This document shows positions 7,178 to 14,410 of a stretch of DNA of 15,939 nucleotides, one piece after another. Numbering within the stretch: position 1 is the stretch's first letter; each line of letters starts with the position of its first letter. Under the pieces are notes generated by a model. The model was not told the DNA's origin, ran no database searches, and saw nothing but the letters and a program-made list of their open reading frames with translations. Source of the stretch: a bacterium (GTDB lineage: Bacteria; Chloroflexota; Dormibacteria; UBA8260; Bog-877). The stretch spans positions 1 through 15,939 of the forward strand of contig JAJYWM010000348.1 of the NCBI GenBank assembly GCA_021791455.1, given 5' to 3'. Made by a program: the position numbers and the translations under genes.

Positions 7178-8392
7178 ATGGCCAAGATCAAGGTTGCGGG
7201 TCCGGTTGTTGAGCTTGACGGGGACGAGATGACCAGAGTGATCTGGCAGCTGATCAAGGACCAGCTCATCCTGCCTCATCTGGAGCTGGACATCCGCTAC
7301 TTCGATCTGGGAATCGAGCATCGCGACGCCACTGACGACCAGGTCACCGTGGAGGCGGCCGAGGCCATCCGGGAGTTCGGGGTGGGGATCAAGTGCGCCA
7401 CCATCACCCCGGACGAGGCCCGGGTGGCGGAGTTCGGGCTGAAGCGCATGTGGAAGTCGCCCAACGGGACCATCCGCAACATCCTGGGCGGGGTGATCTT
7501 CCGCGAGCCGATCGTGATGCAGAACATCCCCCGGCTGGTGCCCAGCTGGACCAAGCCGATAGTGATCGGCCGCCACGCCCATGGAGACCAATACCGCGCC
7601 ACCGACTTCGTCGTACCGGGACCGGGAAAGGTCTCCATCACCTACACCCCGAGGGACGGGTCCCCAGCGCAGACCTACGAGGTGGCCGAGTACGAAGGCG
7701 GGGGGGTCGCCATGGCGATGTACAACTTCGACGACTCGATACGAGACTTCGCCCGGGCTTGCTTCCGCTACGGCCTGACCCGCCACTACCCCGTCTACCT
7801 CTCCACCAAGAACACCATCCTCAAGGCCTACGACGGGCGCTTCAAGGACCTCTTCGCCGAGGTCTTCGCCGACGAGTTCGCGGCCCAATTCGCCGATGCC
7901 GGGATCACCTATGAGCACCGGCTGATCGACGACATGGTGGCTGCCGCCCTGAAGTGGGGCGGGGGGTACCTCTGGGCCTGCAAGAACTACGACGGCGACG
8001 TCCAGTCGGACGCGGTGGCCCAGGGCTTCGGATCTCTGGGGCTCATGACCAGCGTCCTGTTGACTCCGGACGGGAAGACCATGGAGGCGGAGGCGGCGCA
8101 CGGTACCGTCACCCGCCACTACCGGATGCACCAGAAGGGGGAGCCCACCTCCACCAACCCCATCGCGTCGATATTCGCCTGGACCAGGGGGCTGGCTCAC
8201 CGCGGCCGGCTGGATGGCAATCAGGACCTGGTGGCGTTCAGCGAGACCCTGGAGTCGGTCTGCGTGCGTACGGTGGAGGGCGGCCAGATGACCAAGGACC
8301 TGGCCCTACTCGTCGGTCCGGGCCAGAGCTACCTGACCACCGAGGAGTTCATGTCCGCCCTGGCCACGAACCTCGAGTCCGCATTGGCCTGA
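7178..8392 (+). CDS. icd: NADP-dependent isocitrate dehydrogenase, eukaryotic-like homodimeric type
   Basis: 404-aa TCA-cycle enzyme, isocitrate to 2-oxoglutarate plus CO2 and NADPH. It belongs to the subfamily shared with human IDH1 and mycobacterial Icd1, not the E. coli Icd type. Ser94 and Arg100 in KSPNGTIRN and Arg132 in [10 protein letters not shown] carry the same numbers as the human IDH1 isocitrate-binding residues. Lys211 (STKNTILK), Asp251 (DDMVA) and the metal site YDGDVQSD at 271-278 are present, and [14 protein letters not shown] at 303-316 is the NADP-binding segment. I chose ATG 7178 because GAGGG lies 6 nt upstream; the in-frame ATG at 7172 directly abuts that site. Start [20 protein letters not shown] is typical. 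It is divergent from cdd and convergent with citrate synthase. Confidence 0.95.
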   Translation: MAKIKVAGPVVELDGDEMTRVIWQLIKDQLILPHLELDIRYFDLGIEHRDATDDQVTVEAAEAIREFGVGIKCATITPDEARVAEFGLKRMWKSPNGTIRNILGGVIFREPIVMQNIPRLVPSWTKPIVIGRHAHGDQYRATDFVVPGPGKVSITYTPRDGSPAQTYEVAEYEGGGVAMAMYNFDDSIRDFARACFRYGLTRHYPVYLSTKNTILKAYDGRFKDLFAEVFADEFAAQFADAGITYEHRLIDDMVAAALKWGGGYLWACKNYDGDVQSDAVAQGFGSLGLMTSVLLTPDGKTMEAEAAHGTVTRHYRMHQKGEPTSTNPIASIFAWTRGLAHRGRLDGNQDLVAFSETLESVCVRTVEGGQMTKDLALLVGPGQSYLTTEEFMSALATNLESALA

Positions 8393-8401
8393 GGTTGCGC
8401 C

Positions 8402-8429
8402 GGCCCCGAGGCGCAGGCGCCCCGGGGCC
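8402..8429. terminator. Shared bidirectional hairpin between icd and citrate synthase
   Basis: Two 13-nt arms (GGCCCCGAGGCGC and GCGCCCCGGGGCC) pair with a single A/C mismatch around a very short loop, centred in the 45-nt gap between the two convergent stop codons. There is no T-run on either side. Its position implies it ends transcripts from both directions. Confidence 0.6.
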
Positions 8430-8437
8430 CCAGCGGC

Positions 8438-9727
8438 TCAGCTGCCGAGGTGGCGGAGCTCCGGGCCAACATACAGCTGGCGCGGGCGTCCGATCTTCTG
8501 CTCGGGGTCGAGGAGCCCCTCCTGCCAGTGGGCCAGCCAGCCCGGGGTGCGCCCGATCGCGAAGAGCACCGGGAACATCTCCACCGGGATGCCCATGGCG
8601 AGGTAGATGATCCCCGAGTAGAAGTCGACGTTGGGGTAGAGCTTGTGGTTGATGAAGTAGTCGTCCTCAAGGGCGATCTTCTCGATCTCCAGGGCGATGT
8701 CCAGGAGTGGGCTCCGCCCGGTGACCTCGAACACCTCGTCCGCCACCCGCTTGATCAGCTGGGCCCGGGGGTCGAAGTTCTTGTACACCCGGTGGCCGAA
8801 GCCCATGAGGCGGAACTCGCCCTCCTTGACCCTCCGGATGTAGTCCGGGATGTTGGCTACGGAGCCGATGCTCCGCAACATGCGCAGGACCTGCTCGTTG
8901 GCGCCCCCGTGAAGCGGTCCGTACAGCGCCGCGCAGGCGGCTGACATCGCCGAGTAGGGGTCGGCCTGGGAGCTGCCCACCAGTCGCATGGTGCTGGTAG
9001 AGCAGTTCTGCTCATGGTCGGCGTGCAGTATGAGGAGGACGTCGAGGGCATGTTCCAGGATCGGGTCGGGGTGGTACTTCAGCTCGGTCGCCCGCCACAT
9101 CATGTTGAGGAAGTTGCCGGCGTACGAGAGCTCGTCATCCGGGTAGGCGTAGTAGAGCCCCATGGCGTGCCGGTAGGCGAACGCCGCCAGGGTCGGCATC
9201 TTAGCGATGAGGCGGACGATCTGACGGTGCCGGACCTCCGGGTCGTGGATTTGCTTGGCCTCCGGGTAGAAGGTCGAAAGCGCCCCCACCGCCGACACCA
9301 GCATTCCCATGGGATGGGCGTCGTGATGGAACCCGTCGATGAACTTTTTGATGCTCTCGTGGATGAAGGTGTGGTTGGTGATGTCGGCCACCCACTCCAG
9401 GTGCTGGTCTGGTGTGGGCAGCTCTCCCGTAAGGAGCAGCTGCGCGACCTCCAGAAAGCTGTGCCGGGCGGCCAGCTCCTCGATGGGGTACCCGCGATAC
9501 CGCAAGATGCCCTTGTCGCCGTCGATGAAGGTTATGCTGCTACGGCAGCTGGCAGTATTTTGAAATGCCGGGTCGTAACCCATCAAGCCGAAGTCGTCAG
9601 GCCCCGTCTTGATCTGGCGCAGGTCCAGGGTGCGGATCGCCCCATCCACGATGGGGAGTTCATATGTCTTCCCCGTGCGGCTGTCGGTCACGGTTAGCGT
9701 GCCCTCTGCCGCTGCCTCCTCAGCCAT
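8438..9727 (-). CDS. gltA: Citrate synthase
   Basis: 429-aa type II (hexameric, GltA-like) citrate synthase, condensing oxaloacetate and acetyl-CoA. The family signature GFGHRVYKNFDPR is at 309-321. Catalytic residues by homology with E. coli are His273 in GPLHGGAN, His312 in GFGHR and Asp368 in YPNVDFYSG; LHADHEQNCSTSTMR at 234-248 completes the active site. The N-terminal beta domain (about 10-60, GLMGYDPAFQNTASCRSSITFIDG) is characteristic of the long GltA form, which is often NADH-regulated in Gram-negatives; whether this one is cannot be told. The ATG at 9727 has a strong ribosome site, GGAGGTG, about 6 nt upstream. The length matches the family and no motif is damaged. Confidence 0.96.
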   Translation of the reverse strand: MAEEAAAEGTLTVTDSRTGKTYELPIVDGAIRTLDLRQIKTGPDDFGLMGYDPAFQNTASCRSSITFIDGDKGILRYRGYPIEELAARHSFLEVAQLLLTGELPTPDQHLEWVADITNHTFIHESIKKFIDGFHHDAHPMGMLVSAVGALSTFYPEAKQIHDPEVRHRQIVRLIAKMPTLAAFAYRHAMGLYYAYPDDELSYAGNFLNMMWRATELKYHPDPILEHALDVLLILHADHEQNCSTSTMRLVGSSQADPYSAMSAACAALYGPLHGGANEQVLRMLRSIGSVANIPDYIRRVKEGEFRLMGFGHRVYKNFDPRAQLIKRVADEVFEVTGRSPLLDIALEIEKIALEDDYFINHKLYPNVDFYSGIIYLAMGIPVEMFPVLFAIGRTPGWLAHWQEGLLDPEQKIGRPRQLYVGPELRHLGS

Positions 9728-9802
9728 GCCTCACCTCCATCGATGAACCACGATCCATCCATCTTGCGCCAAGTACGCCCGCCAAGTCGAATTGACGATG
9801 GT

Positions 9803-9825
9803 GCTTGCGGCTTTCAGCCGCGGGC
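9803..9825. other. Hairpin in the divergent gltA / DedA-fusion intergenic region
   Basis: A 10-bp stem including two G-T pairs and a perfect GCGGCT/AGCCGC core closes on the loop TTC. It lies between gltA and the divergent membrane-fusion gene, 64 nt upstream of the latter, and could be an operator or leader structure. The rest of the 161-nt gap shows an isolated TTGACG at 9792-9797 without a matching -10 box. Confidence 0.3.
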
Positions 9826-9888
9826 TCACCGACCCGAAGTCGAGGCCGATTGCGCAGTCCCCAGCGCCGCCCGGATGAGGGGACGGCC

Positions 9889-11076
9889 ATGGGCCTGATC
9901 ACCGGCCTGCACGGGGCGGTCGCGATCATCCTCCTCTGCAGCCTCCTGTTGGTGGAGGAAGCTGGGGTGCCCCTGCCGTTCGCCCCTGGAGAGCTGACCT
10001 TGCTGGCGGCGGGGCTGCTCATTGCCACCGGGGGGCTCCAGCCTTACCTCTTCGTCCCGCTGGCCTTCCTCGCCTGCTCGGCGGGAGCTTTGGTCGGCTT
10101 CAGCTGGGCCAAGGTGGTGGGGGAGAGGGGCCTTTCTGCGCTGGCCGCCCGGATCCACCAGCAGAAGGCCCTGGGCAAGGTGGAGAAGCGGATCCGGGCG
10201 GCCACCCCACTGGACATCGCGATCTCCCGGTTGATCCCGGGGCTCCGGATCTACACGACCTTGGTCGCCGGCGCGCTGGGGGTGCGGCGCCGCGACTTCC
10301 TCTTCGGGATGATTCCCAGCACGGCGCTCTGGGTGGTGGTCTGGGTGGCTCTGGGAACCGTGATCGGGATCCCCCTTGAGCACCTCTTCACCAAGGTGTC
10401 TACCCTGGCGGTGCAGGGGGTCATCCTGGTGGTGATCGGGGTGGGGGGCTACCTCGCCATCCGAAGGGCGCCGACAGGGCAGCGCGAGTCGCTGGTCCGT
10501 CTACCGGCGGGGCTGAGGACCGGACTCGCCGTGGCGGTGGATGTCACGGTGGTGGCAAGCATCCTGACCGGACTGGCCGCGATCGCGAGGCGGGTCAGCG
10601 GTGTGGGTCCAACGGCCAGCTGGGCGGACGTGGCGGTGGTCGTGGCCGCCATCGCCGCCCTCTACCTCGTCCTGACCCGGCAGGGCGCGGGGGCCACCGT
10701 GGGCGAGGCCCTGCTGCGAACCCAGTACCTGCCCCACCGGGGTGAGCGCTCGGTGCGGGAGTCGCTGCGGGCGGCTGTCGGGGCGGACCACCTCGATCCA
10801 CAGCTTCATGCGGCCGCCGACCGGCTCCGTGTGGTGAGTGGGGCGGTGCGGCTGGGCCTCATTCGGGCCTTGCTCGAGCGGCCGAGGAGCGCTGCCGACC
10901 TGGCCCCGATGGTGCAGCTTCCCGTGGACGAAGCGACCTACCACCTTCAGGCTCTGTGCCATGCCGGCGTGGTCCAGCCGGCGGCCGCCTCCCAGGACAT
11001 GTATGAGGTGGCCGAGGGCTGGCGATCTTGGCTCGCCGAACTGATGCGGGCAGCTCAGGCGACGGCCCCGGAGTGA
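9889..11076 (+). CDS. DedA/VTT-domain membrane protein fused to RDD-like domain and C-terminal winged helix
   Basis: 395 aa with three apparent parts. Residues 1-195 form a DedA-family (SNARE-associated/VTT) domain: EEAGVPLPFAPGE at 23-35 is the re-entrant loop motif and SRLIPGLRIYTTLVAGALG at 113-131 matches the conserved R-x-x-P-G-x-R segment. DedA proteins flip lipids or support membrane homeostasis. Residues about 205-280 hold two membrane helices with an RDD-like pattern: LPAGLRTGLAVAVDV first, then LYLVLTRQGAGATVGEALL. Residues about 305-375 look like an ArsR-type winged helix (RLRVVSGAVRLGLIRALLE, then ATYHLQALCHAGVV as recognition helix and wing). ATG 9889 has GAGGGG 6 nt upstream; a longer frame from 9805 lacks a ribosome site. 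Domain names come from reading only. The order suggests a membrane-anchored regulator, but function is unknown. Confidence 0.75.
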   Translation: MGLITGLHGAVAIILLCSLLLVEEAGVPLPFAPGELTLLAAGLLIATGGLQPYLFVPLAFLACSAGALVGFSWAKVVGERGLSALAARIHQQKALGKVEKRIRAATPLDIAISRLIPGLRIYTTLVAGALGVRRRDFLFGMIPSTALWVVVWVALGTVIGIPLEHLFTKVSTLAVQGVILVVIGVGGYLAIRRAPTGQRESLVRLPAGLRTGLAVAVDVTVVASILTGLAAIARRVSGVGPTASWADVAVVVAAIAALYLVLTRQGAGATVGEALLRTQYLPHRGERSVRESLRAAVGADHLDPQLHAAADRLRVVSGAVRLGLIRALLERPRSAADLAPMVQLPVDEATYHLQALCHAGVVQPAAASQDMYEVAEGWRSWLAELMRAAQATAPE

Positions 11077-11086
11077 GGCCTGAGGC

Positions 11087-11114
11087 CCAGCGCACCCAGG
11101 GTGGGCCGCGCTGG
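11087..11114 (+). terminator. Hairpin after the DedA-fusion gene
   Basis: Arms CCAGCGC (11087-11093) and GCGCTGG (11108-11114) pair perfectly, with a partly self-pairing interior (CACCC and GGGTG). It starts 10 nt after the stop codon and has no T-run. It is a plausible terminator separating the fusion gene from the permease promoter. Confidence 0.4.
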
Positions 11115-11125
11115 CAACGACGCGC

Positions 11126-11160
11126 TGTCAACCCAGCATATTGTGTCTGAGGCGTTGACA
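11126..11160. repeat. Inverted repeat overlapping the -35 box of the permease promoter
   Basis: TGTCAAC at 11126-11132 and GTTGACA at 11154-11160 are perfect inverted copies, 28 nt centre to centre, and the right copy contains the TTGACA -35 hexamer. A repressor bound to both half-sites would block RNA polymerase. The copies are only 7 bp, so chance is possible. Confidence 0.35.
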
Positions 11161-11183
11161 CGCCACTAGATATGGCCGACAAT
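11155..11183 (+). promoter_or_regulatory. Sigma-70-type promoter for the NCS1 permease gene
   Basis: A consensus -35 TTGACA (11155-11160) is followed after 17 nt by GACAAT (11178-11183), four of six matches to TATAAT. Transcription would start near 11190, next to a hairpin GCGGGC-TTTG-GCCCGC at 11191-11206, giving a leader of about 60 nt before the TTG start at 11255. It is the clearest promoter in the window. Confidence 0.6.
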
Positions 11184-11254
11184 GTGCGGAGCGGGCTTTG
11201 GCCCGCGGGAGTGGAGACGGCGGTGCACTAGAGCCCATCAGGAGGGGAAGAGGC

Positions 11255-12721
11255 TTGGCCACCAGTCAACCGATGGACCTGGACCCTAGCGCGTTCACGG
11301 GCGCGGGCGAGGACTACTCCGCCTTCAAAGTGGAGAGGCGGGGGATCGAGCTGATCCCCGAGGGGCAGCGGAAGATGACGCCGGCGGCGCTTTTCTGGCT
11401 CTGGGCCGGAGGCATTTGGAACGTGGAGTTCCTGGTCTACGGCGCCCTGATCATCTCCTTCGGACTGTCGTTCGGCCAGGCGGTCCTGGCCATCCTGGTG
11501 GGCAACGTCTTCTACGCCTTCCTCGGCCTCGCCAGCCTTCTCGGGCCCGAGACGGGGACCACCGCTTTCATGGTCTCCCGAGCCCCGTTCGGTCTCAACG
11601 GGAACCGGGTGGTGGCCCTCTTCAACTGGATCACCCAGGTCGGCTTTGAGATCGAGGGGATCGTTCTGGTCGTTCTGGTGGCCCTGGCCATGTTCGCCAG
11701 GGGAGGGGTGGCCGGGAGCACGGGCCTCAAGATCGCCCTGGTGCTGGCGGCGGTGGCCATCCAGTTCGTGGTGCCCTTCCTGGGCCACGCCATGATCACC
11801 AAGACCCTGCGTTACCTCTCCTACGTCTTCATCGTCCTCTTCGCGGTGATGGCGGCGCTGGTCATCCCCCACGTGAATCTCGGCCACTTCCACCAGCAGG
11901 CGTCATGGGCGGTATGGACCACGGCGGTGGTGCTGATCGTCTCCGCGGGCGGGCTGGGCTGGACCGAGAACGCCGCCGACTACTCTCGGTACCTACCCCG
12001 GGCGACACGTCGGGCCAAGACCTTCTGGGCGGCCACCCTCGGTGGGGCCATCCCGTCCATCCTGCTGGAGCTGCTGGGGGCCGCCGCCTTCACCATCAGC
12101 CCCAAGGTCACGGCGGTGACCGGGGTTCCGGCCTCGTTCGCCAGCTGGTTCTTCTGGCCCTTCCTGATCCTGGCGCTGCCCCAGCTGTTTGCCATCAACT
12201 CCCTCGACCTCTACTCGTCCGGAGTCACTCTGCAGGCCCTCGGTGTCCCGGTGCGCCGCTGGGGCGCCGTGGTCATCGACACCCTGGTGGCGGGGGGAGT
12301 GACCGCTCTGGTCATCTTCAAGGGCAACTTCTACACGGACCTGGCCGGCTTCCTCAACTACATCGTGGTCTGGCTTGGCCCCTGGTTCGGCATCATCATG
12401 GTCGACTACCTGCTGCGGCGGGGCAGCTACCGCGCCGCCGACCTCGGCAGCCGCCGCGGGGGCATCTACTGGCGTGCCGGCGGGTTCAACTGGCGGGCGC
12501 TGGTCGCCCAGGCACTGGGGATGGCCGCGGCCATGATCTGGATCGATGCCGCGTTCTCCTTCCCGCCCTTTGTGGGACCGCTGTCCAAGGCTACTGGGGG
12601 AGCTGACTTCAGCTGGGCGCTGGGCATCATCGTCGGTGGGCTGGTGTACTTCGCGCTCTCCCGCCTCTCCGTACGGCGGGAGGTCGAGGCCCCCGAGGCC
12701 GGGGTGGCCAGCCCCGTCTGA
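11255..12721 (+). CDS. NCS1 family nucleobase permease (purine/cytosine permease type)
   Basis: 488-aa inner-membrane cotransporter of the nucleobase:cation symporter-1 family, usual length, with about 12 hydrophobic segments from residue 43 to 470. Family marks include GIELIPEGQRKMTP at 30-43, GPETGTTAFMVSRAPFGLNGN at 97-117, NAADYSRYLP at 239-248 and the late FLNYIVVWLGPWFGIIMVDY region at 366-385. Candidate substrates are cytosine, purines, uracil, allantoin or hydantoins; motif reading does not settle which. The nearby cdd, deoA and hpt genes favour a nucleobase. I chose TTG 11255: GGAGGGG and AGAGG lie just upstream, and an upstream in-frame TTG at 11198 sits inside the leader hairpin. 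ATG 11273 is a weaker alternative. The N-terminal 20 residues and the last 15 are hydrophilic. Confidence 0.88.
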   Translation: MATSQPMDLDPSAFTGAGEDYSAFKVERRGIELIPEGQRKMTPAALFWLWAGGIWNVEFLVYGALIISFGLSFGQAVLAILVGNVFYAFLGLASLLGPETGTTAFMVSRAPFGLNGNRVVALFNWITQVGFEIEGIVLVVLVALAMFARGGVAGSTGLKIALVLAAVAIQFVVPFLGHAMITKTLRYLSYVFIVLFAVMAALVIPHVNLGHFHQQASWAVWTTAVVLIVSAGGLGWTENAADYSRYLPRATRRAKTFWAATLGGAIPSILLELLGAAAFTISPKVTAVTGVPASFASWFFWPFLILALPQLFAINSLDLYSSGVTLQALGVPVRRWGAVVIDTLVAGGVTALVIFKGNFYTDLAGFLNYIVVWLGPWFGIIMVDYLLRRGSYRAADLGSRRGGIYWRAGGFNWRALVAQALGMAAAMIWIDAAFSFPPFVGPLSKATGGADFSWALGIIVGGLVYFALSRLSVRREVEAPEAGVASPV

Positions 12722-12730
12722 CGGCCGGCG

Positions 12731-12756
12731 GCGGGGTGGGGCCTACCCCACCCCGC
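12731..12756. terminator. Bidirectional hairpin between the permease and hpt
   Basis: A perfect 11-bp stem (GCGGGGTGGGG with CCCCACCCCGC) closes on loop CCTA, between the convergent stop codons. Outer GCCGGC copies at 12724-12729 and 12760-12765 can extend the structure. No T-run is present. It is the strongest hairpin in the window. Confidence 0.65.
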
Positions 12757-13410
12757 TCAGCCGGCGGTCGGGGGCGGGGGTATCCATTGGGCGAGGTAGG
12801 GTAGCTCCCGGTACTTGCCGTCGTAGTCGAGGCCGTAACCCACCACGAACCCCGGTCCCCGCAGGTGGAAGCCCACATAGCGCGGATGGACGGGAACCTC
12901 GCGTGCCTCAGGACGGTCCAGGAGCGCGCAGTACTCGATCCTGCGGGAGGGGGACGCCAGCCGGTTGATCATCGCCTGGGCGGTGTGCCCGGCGTCGACG
13001 ATGTCGTCGATGATGAGGATGGTCTGGCGGCCGTCGGTGCTGGGATCTCCCAACTCCTCGATCACCGGAGCGCGCCAGGCCTTGGTGCCCCGGTAACTGC
13101 TGGCGTGGAAGAAGGTGACCAGCAGGTTCTCCATCTTGTTCACGATCAACTCGCGCGCCAGGTCGGCGGCGAAGACGAAGGCCCCGCGCAGGACCACCGC
13201 CAGGGTGAGCGGCTCCGCCCCCATGTCCCGGGCGATCTCCCGGGCCAGGGCGGCCACCCGTTCGCGCACCATGTCGGCGCTGGCGATCTCCCGGACCGGG
13301 ACCGGCTCGACCCCAACGTCGTTCCAGAAGGCCAACTGGCCCACCGCCTCGGGCGCGGGAACCGTCAACTCCGGCACCTCGAGCTGCCGGGTCGGCGGTG
13401 GAGCCTCCAT
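12757..13410 (-). CDS. hpt: Hypoxanthine(-guanine) phosphoribosyltransferase
   Basis: Type I phosphoribosyltransferase, 217 aa, making IMP or GMP from hypoxanthine or guanine and PRPP in the cytoplasm. The PRPP loop ILIIDDIVDAGHTAQ is at 131-145, with catalytic Asp139; the usual Glu-Asp pair is Asp-Asp here. VVLRGAFVFAADLAREL (72-88), HASSYRGT (102-109) and the C-terminal GYGLDYDGKYRELPYL (191-206) are Hpt hallmarks. The protein is about 30 residues longer than typical bacterial Hpt at the N-terminus (proline-rich, then AFWNDVGVEPVPV). The ATG at 13410 lacks a ribosome site but has TAGAGT 6 nt upstream, as for a leaderless mRNA. If that is wrong, a start further inside is possible. It lies 48 nt downstream of the oxidoreductase gene. 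Confidence 0.88.
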   Translation of the reverse strand: MEAPPPTRQLEVPELTVPAPEAVGQLAFWNDVGVEPVPVREIASADMVRERVAALAREIARDMGAEPLTLAVVLRGAFVFAADLARELIVNKMENLLVTFFHASSYRGTKAWRAPVIEELGDPSTDGRQTILIIDDIVDAGHTAQAMINRLASPSRRIEYCALLDRPEAREVPVHPRYVGFHLRGPGFVVGYGLDYDGKYRELPYLAQWIPPPPTAG

Positions 13411-13422
13411 GAACTAACTCTA
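13411..13422 (-). promoter_or_regulatory. Putative -10 element for leaderless hpt mRNA
   Basis: On the minus strand TAGAGT (13422-13417) fits TAnnnT and is separated by six bases (TAGTTC) from the hpt ATG, the same spacing as at cdd. No Shine-Dalgarno sequence is visible and no good -35 box is found at 17 nt. Confidence 0.4.
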
Positions 13423-13458
13423 GCAACCGATGGCGGGCGGGCGGTCAGCCCCGACCGG

Positions 13459-14406
13459 TCAGTCGCCCGAGAGCAGCACCACCTTGCCGAAGTTCCCCCC
13501 CGCGCCGACCCTCTCATACGCCGCCGGCCCATCAGCGAGGGGGAAGGTGGCTGCCACCACCACCTGGAGGCGGTGAGATGCGAGCAGTGGTAGAAGTCGA
13601 TCTCCCAGCGTGCGGATCAGTGCGGCCTTCTCGAAGGGGGAGCGGGCGCGCAGGGTGGACGCGAGAAGGCTGGCCCTCCGCGACATCAGCAGGGAGAGGT
13701 CGAGGTCGAGACGCCGGCCGGCACCAACCCCGATGACGATCATCCGTCCCGAAGTCCCCAGCTGCTCCAGGTGGGATGGCAGCATCGGACCGCCCACCAG
13801 CTCCAGCACCAGGTCGAAGGGCCCGGCCGCGGCCGCCTCCGCGGGCACCAGCACCTGGTGGGCCCCCAGATCACGCAGCCGGTCGTGGAACTCCGTCCTC
13901 CGGGCCGAAGCGGTGACCTGAGCCCCAGCCGCTGCCGCTAGCTGGACCGCCGCGGTGCCAACCCCTCCCGCTGCCCCAGTCACCAGCACCCGGGCGCCCA
14001 CCGTGAGCGCCCCCTGGGTGATGAGCGCGTCGTGGGCGGTGGCGAAGGCCTCCATGAACCCCCCGGCGGTCTCCCAGTCGAGGTCCTCGGAAGCCGGCAG
14101 CGCCGACGACTCGTCAACCAGCACCAGCTCGGCCTGGGCGCCTCCTCCGACCAGGGCCATGACCCGGTCGCCGACCTTGAACTGCCGGGCGAGCGGACCC
14201 ACTCCCAGCACGGTGCCGGCCAGCTCAAGTCCGGGCACGTCCTGGGGCACATCCGGGGGCGGAGGGTAGTGACCCTTGACTTGCATCAGATCGGCTGGGT
14301 TGACCCCGGCCGCCCTCACCCGCACCAGCAGCTGAGATCCCTGGGGCACAGGATCGGGCCTTGCAACCCATTCCAGCCGGCCGGAGACTATGGTCAGAGC
14401 TCGCAT
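13459..14406 (-). CDS. Zinc-independent quinone oxidoreductase-like MDR protein
   Basis: 315-aa member of the medium-chain dehydrogenase/reductase superfamily, quinone oxidoreductase (QOR) branch, probably NADPH-dependent. The N-terminal GroES-like domain contains VRVRAAGVNPADLMQVKGHYP (28-48) and PGLELAGTVLGVG (58-70). The Rossmann motif AAGGVG is at 145-150. The cysteine cluster of zinc-dependent alcohol dehydrogenases is absent, which supports the QOR branch. Substrates of this group range from quinones to enones and cannot be assigned. I chose ATG 14406, where the family's usual N-terminus MRALTIV begins; the same frame continues upstream through the neighbouring gene but reads as proline/arginine-rich shadow sequence. 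It starts 4 nt after the stop of the bPH_2 gene with no strong ribosome site, implying coupled re-initiation. Confidence 0.87.
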   Translation of the reverse strand: MRALTIVSGRLEWVARPDPVPQGSQLLVRVRAAGVNPADLMQVKGHYPPPPDVPQDVPGLELAGTVLGVGPLARQFKVGDRVMALVGGGAQAELVLVDESSALPASEDLDWETAGGFMEAFATAHDALITQGALTVGARVLVTGAAGGVGTAAVQLAAAAGAQVTASARRTEFHDRLRDLGAHQVLVPAEAAAAGPFDLVLELVGGPMLPSHLEQLGTSGRMIVIGVGAGRRLDLDLSLLMSRRASLLASTLRARSPFEKAALIRTLGDRLLPLLASHRLQVVVAATFPLADGPAAYERVGAGGNFGKVVLLSGD

Positions 14407-14410
14407 CGGC

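Noticed and set aside
9805..9888. A 28-codon N-terminal extension of the DedA fusion
   Set aside because: It has no ribosome site, is arginine-rich, runs through a hairpin, and a good GAGGGG site precedes ATG 9889.
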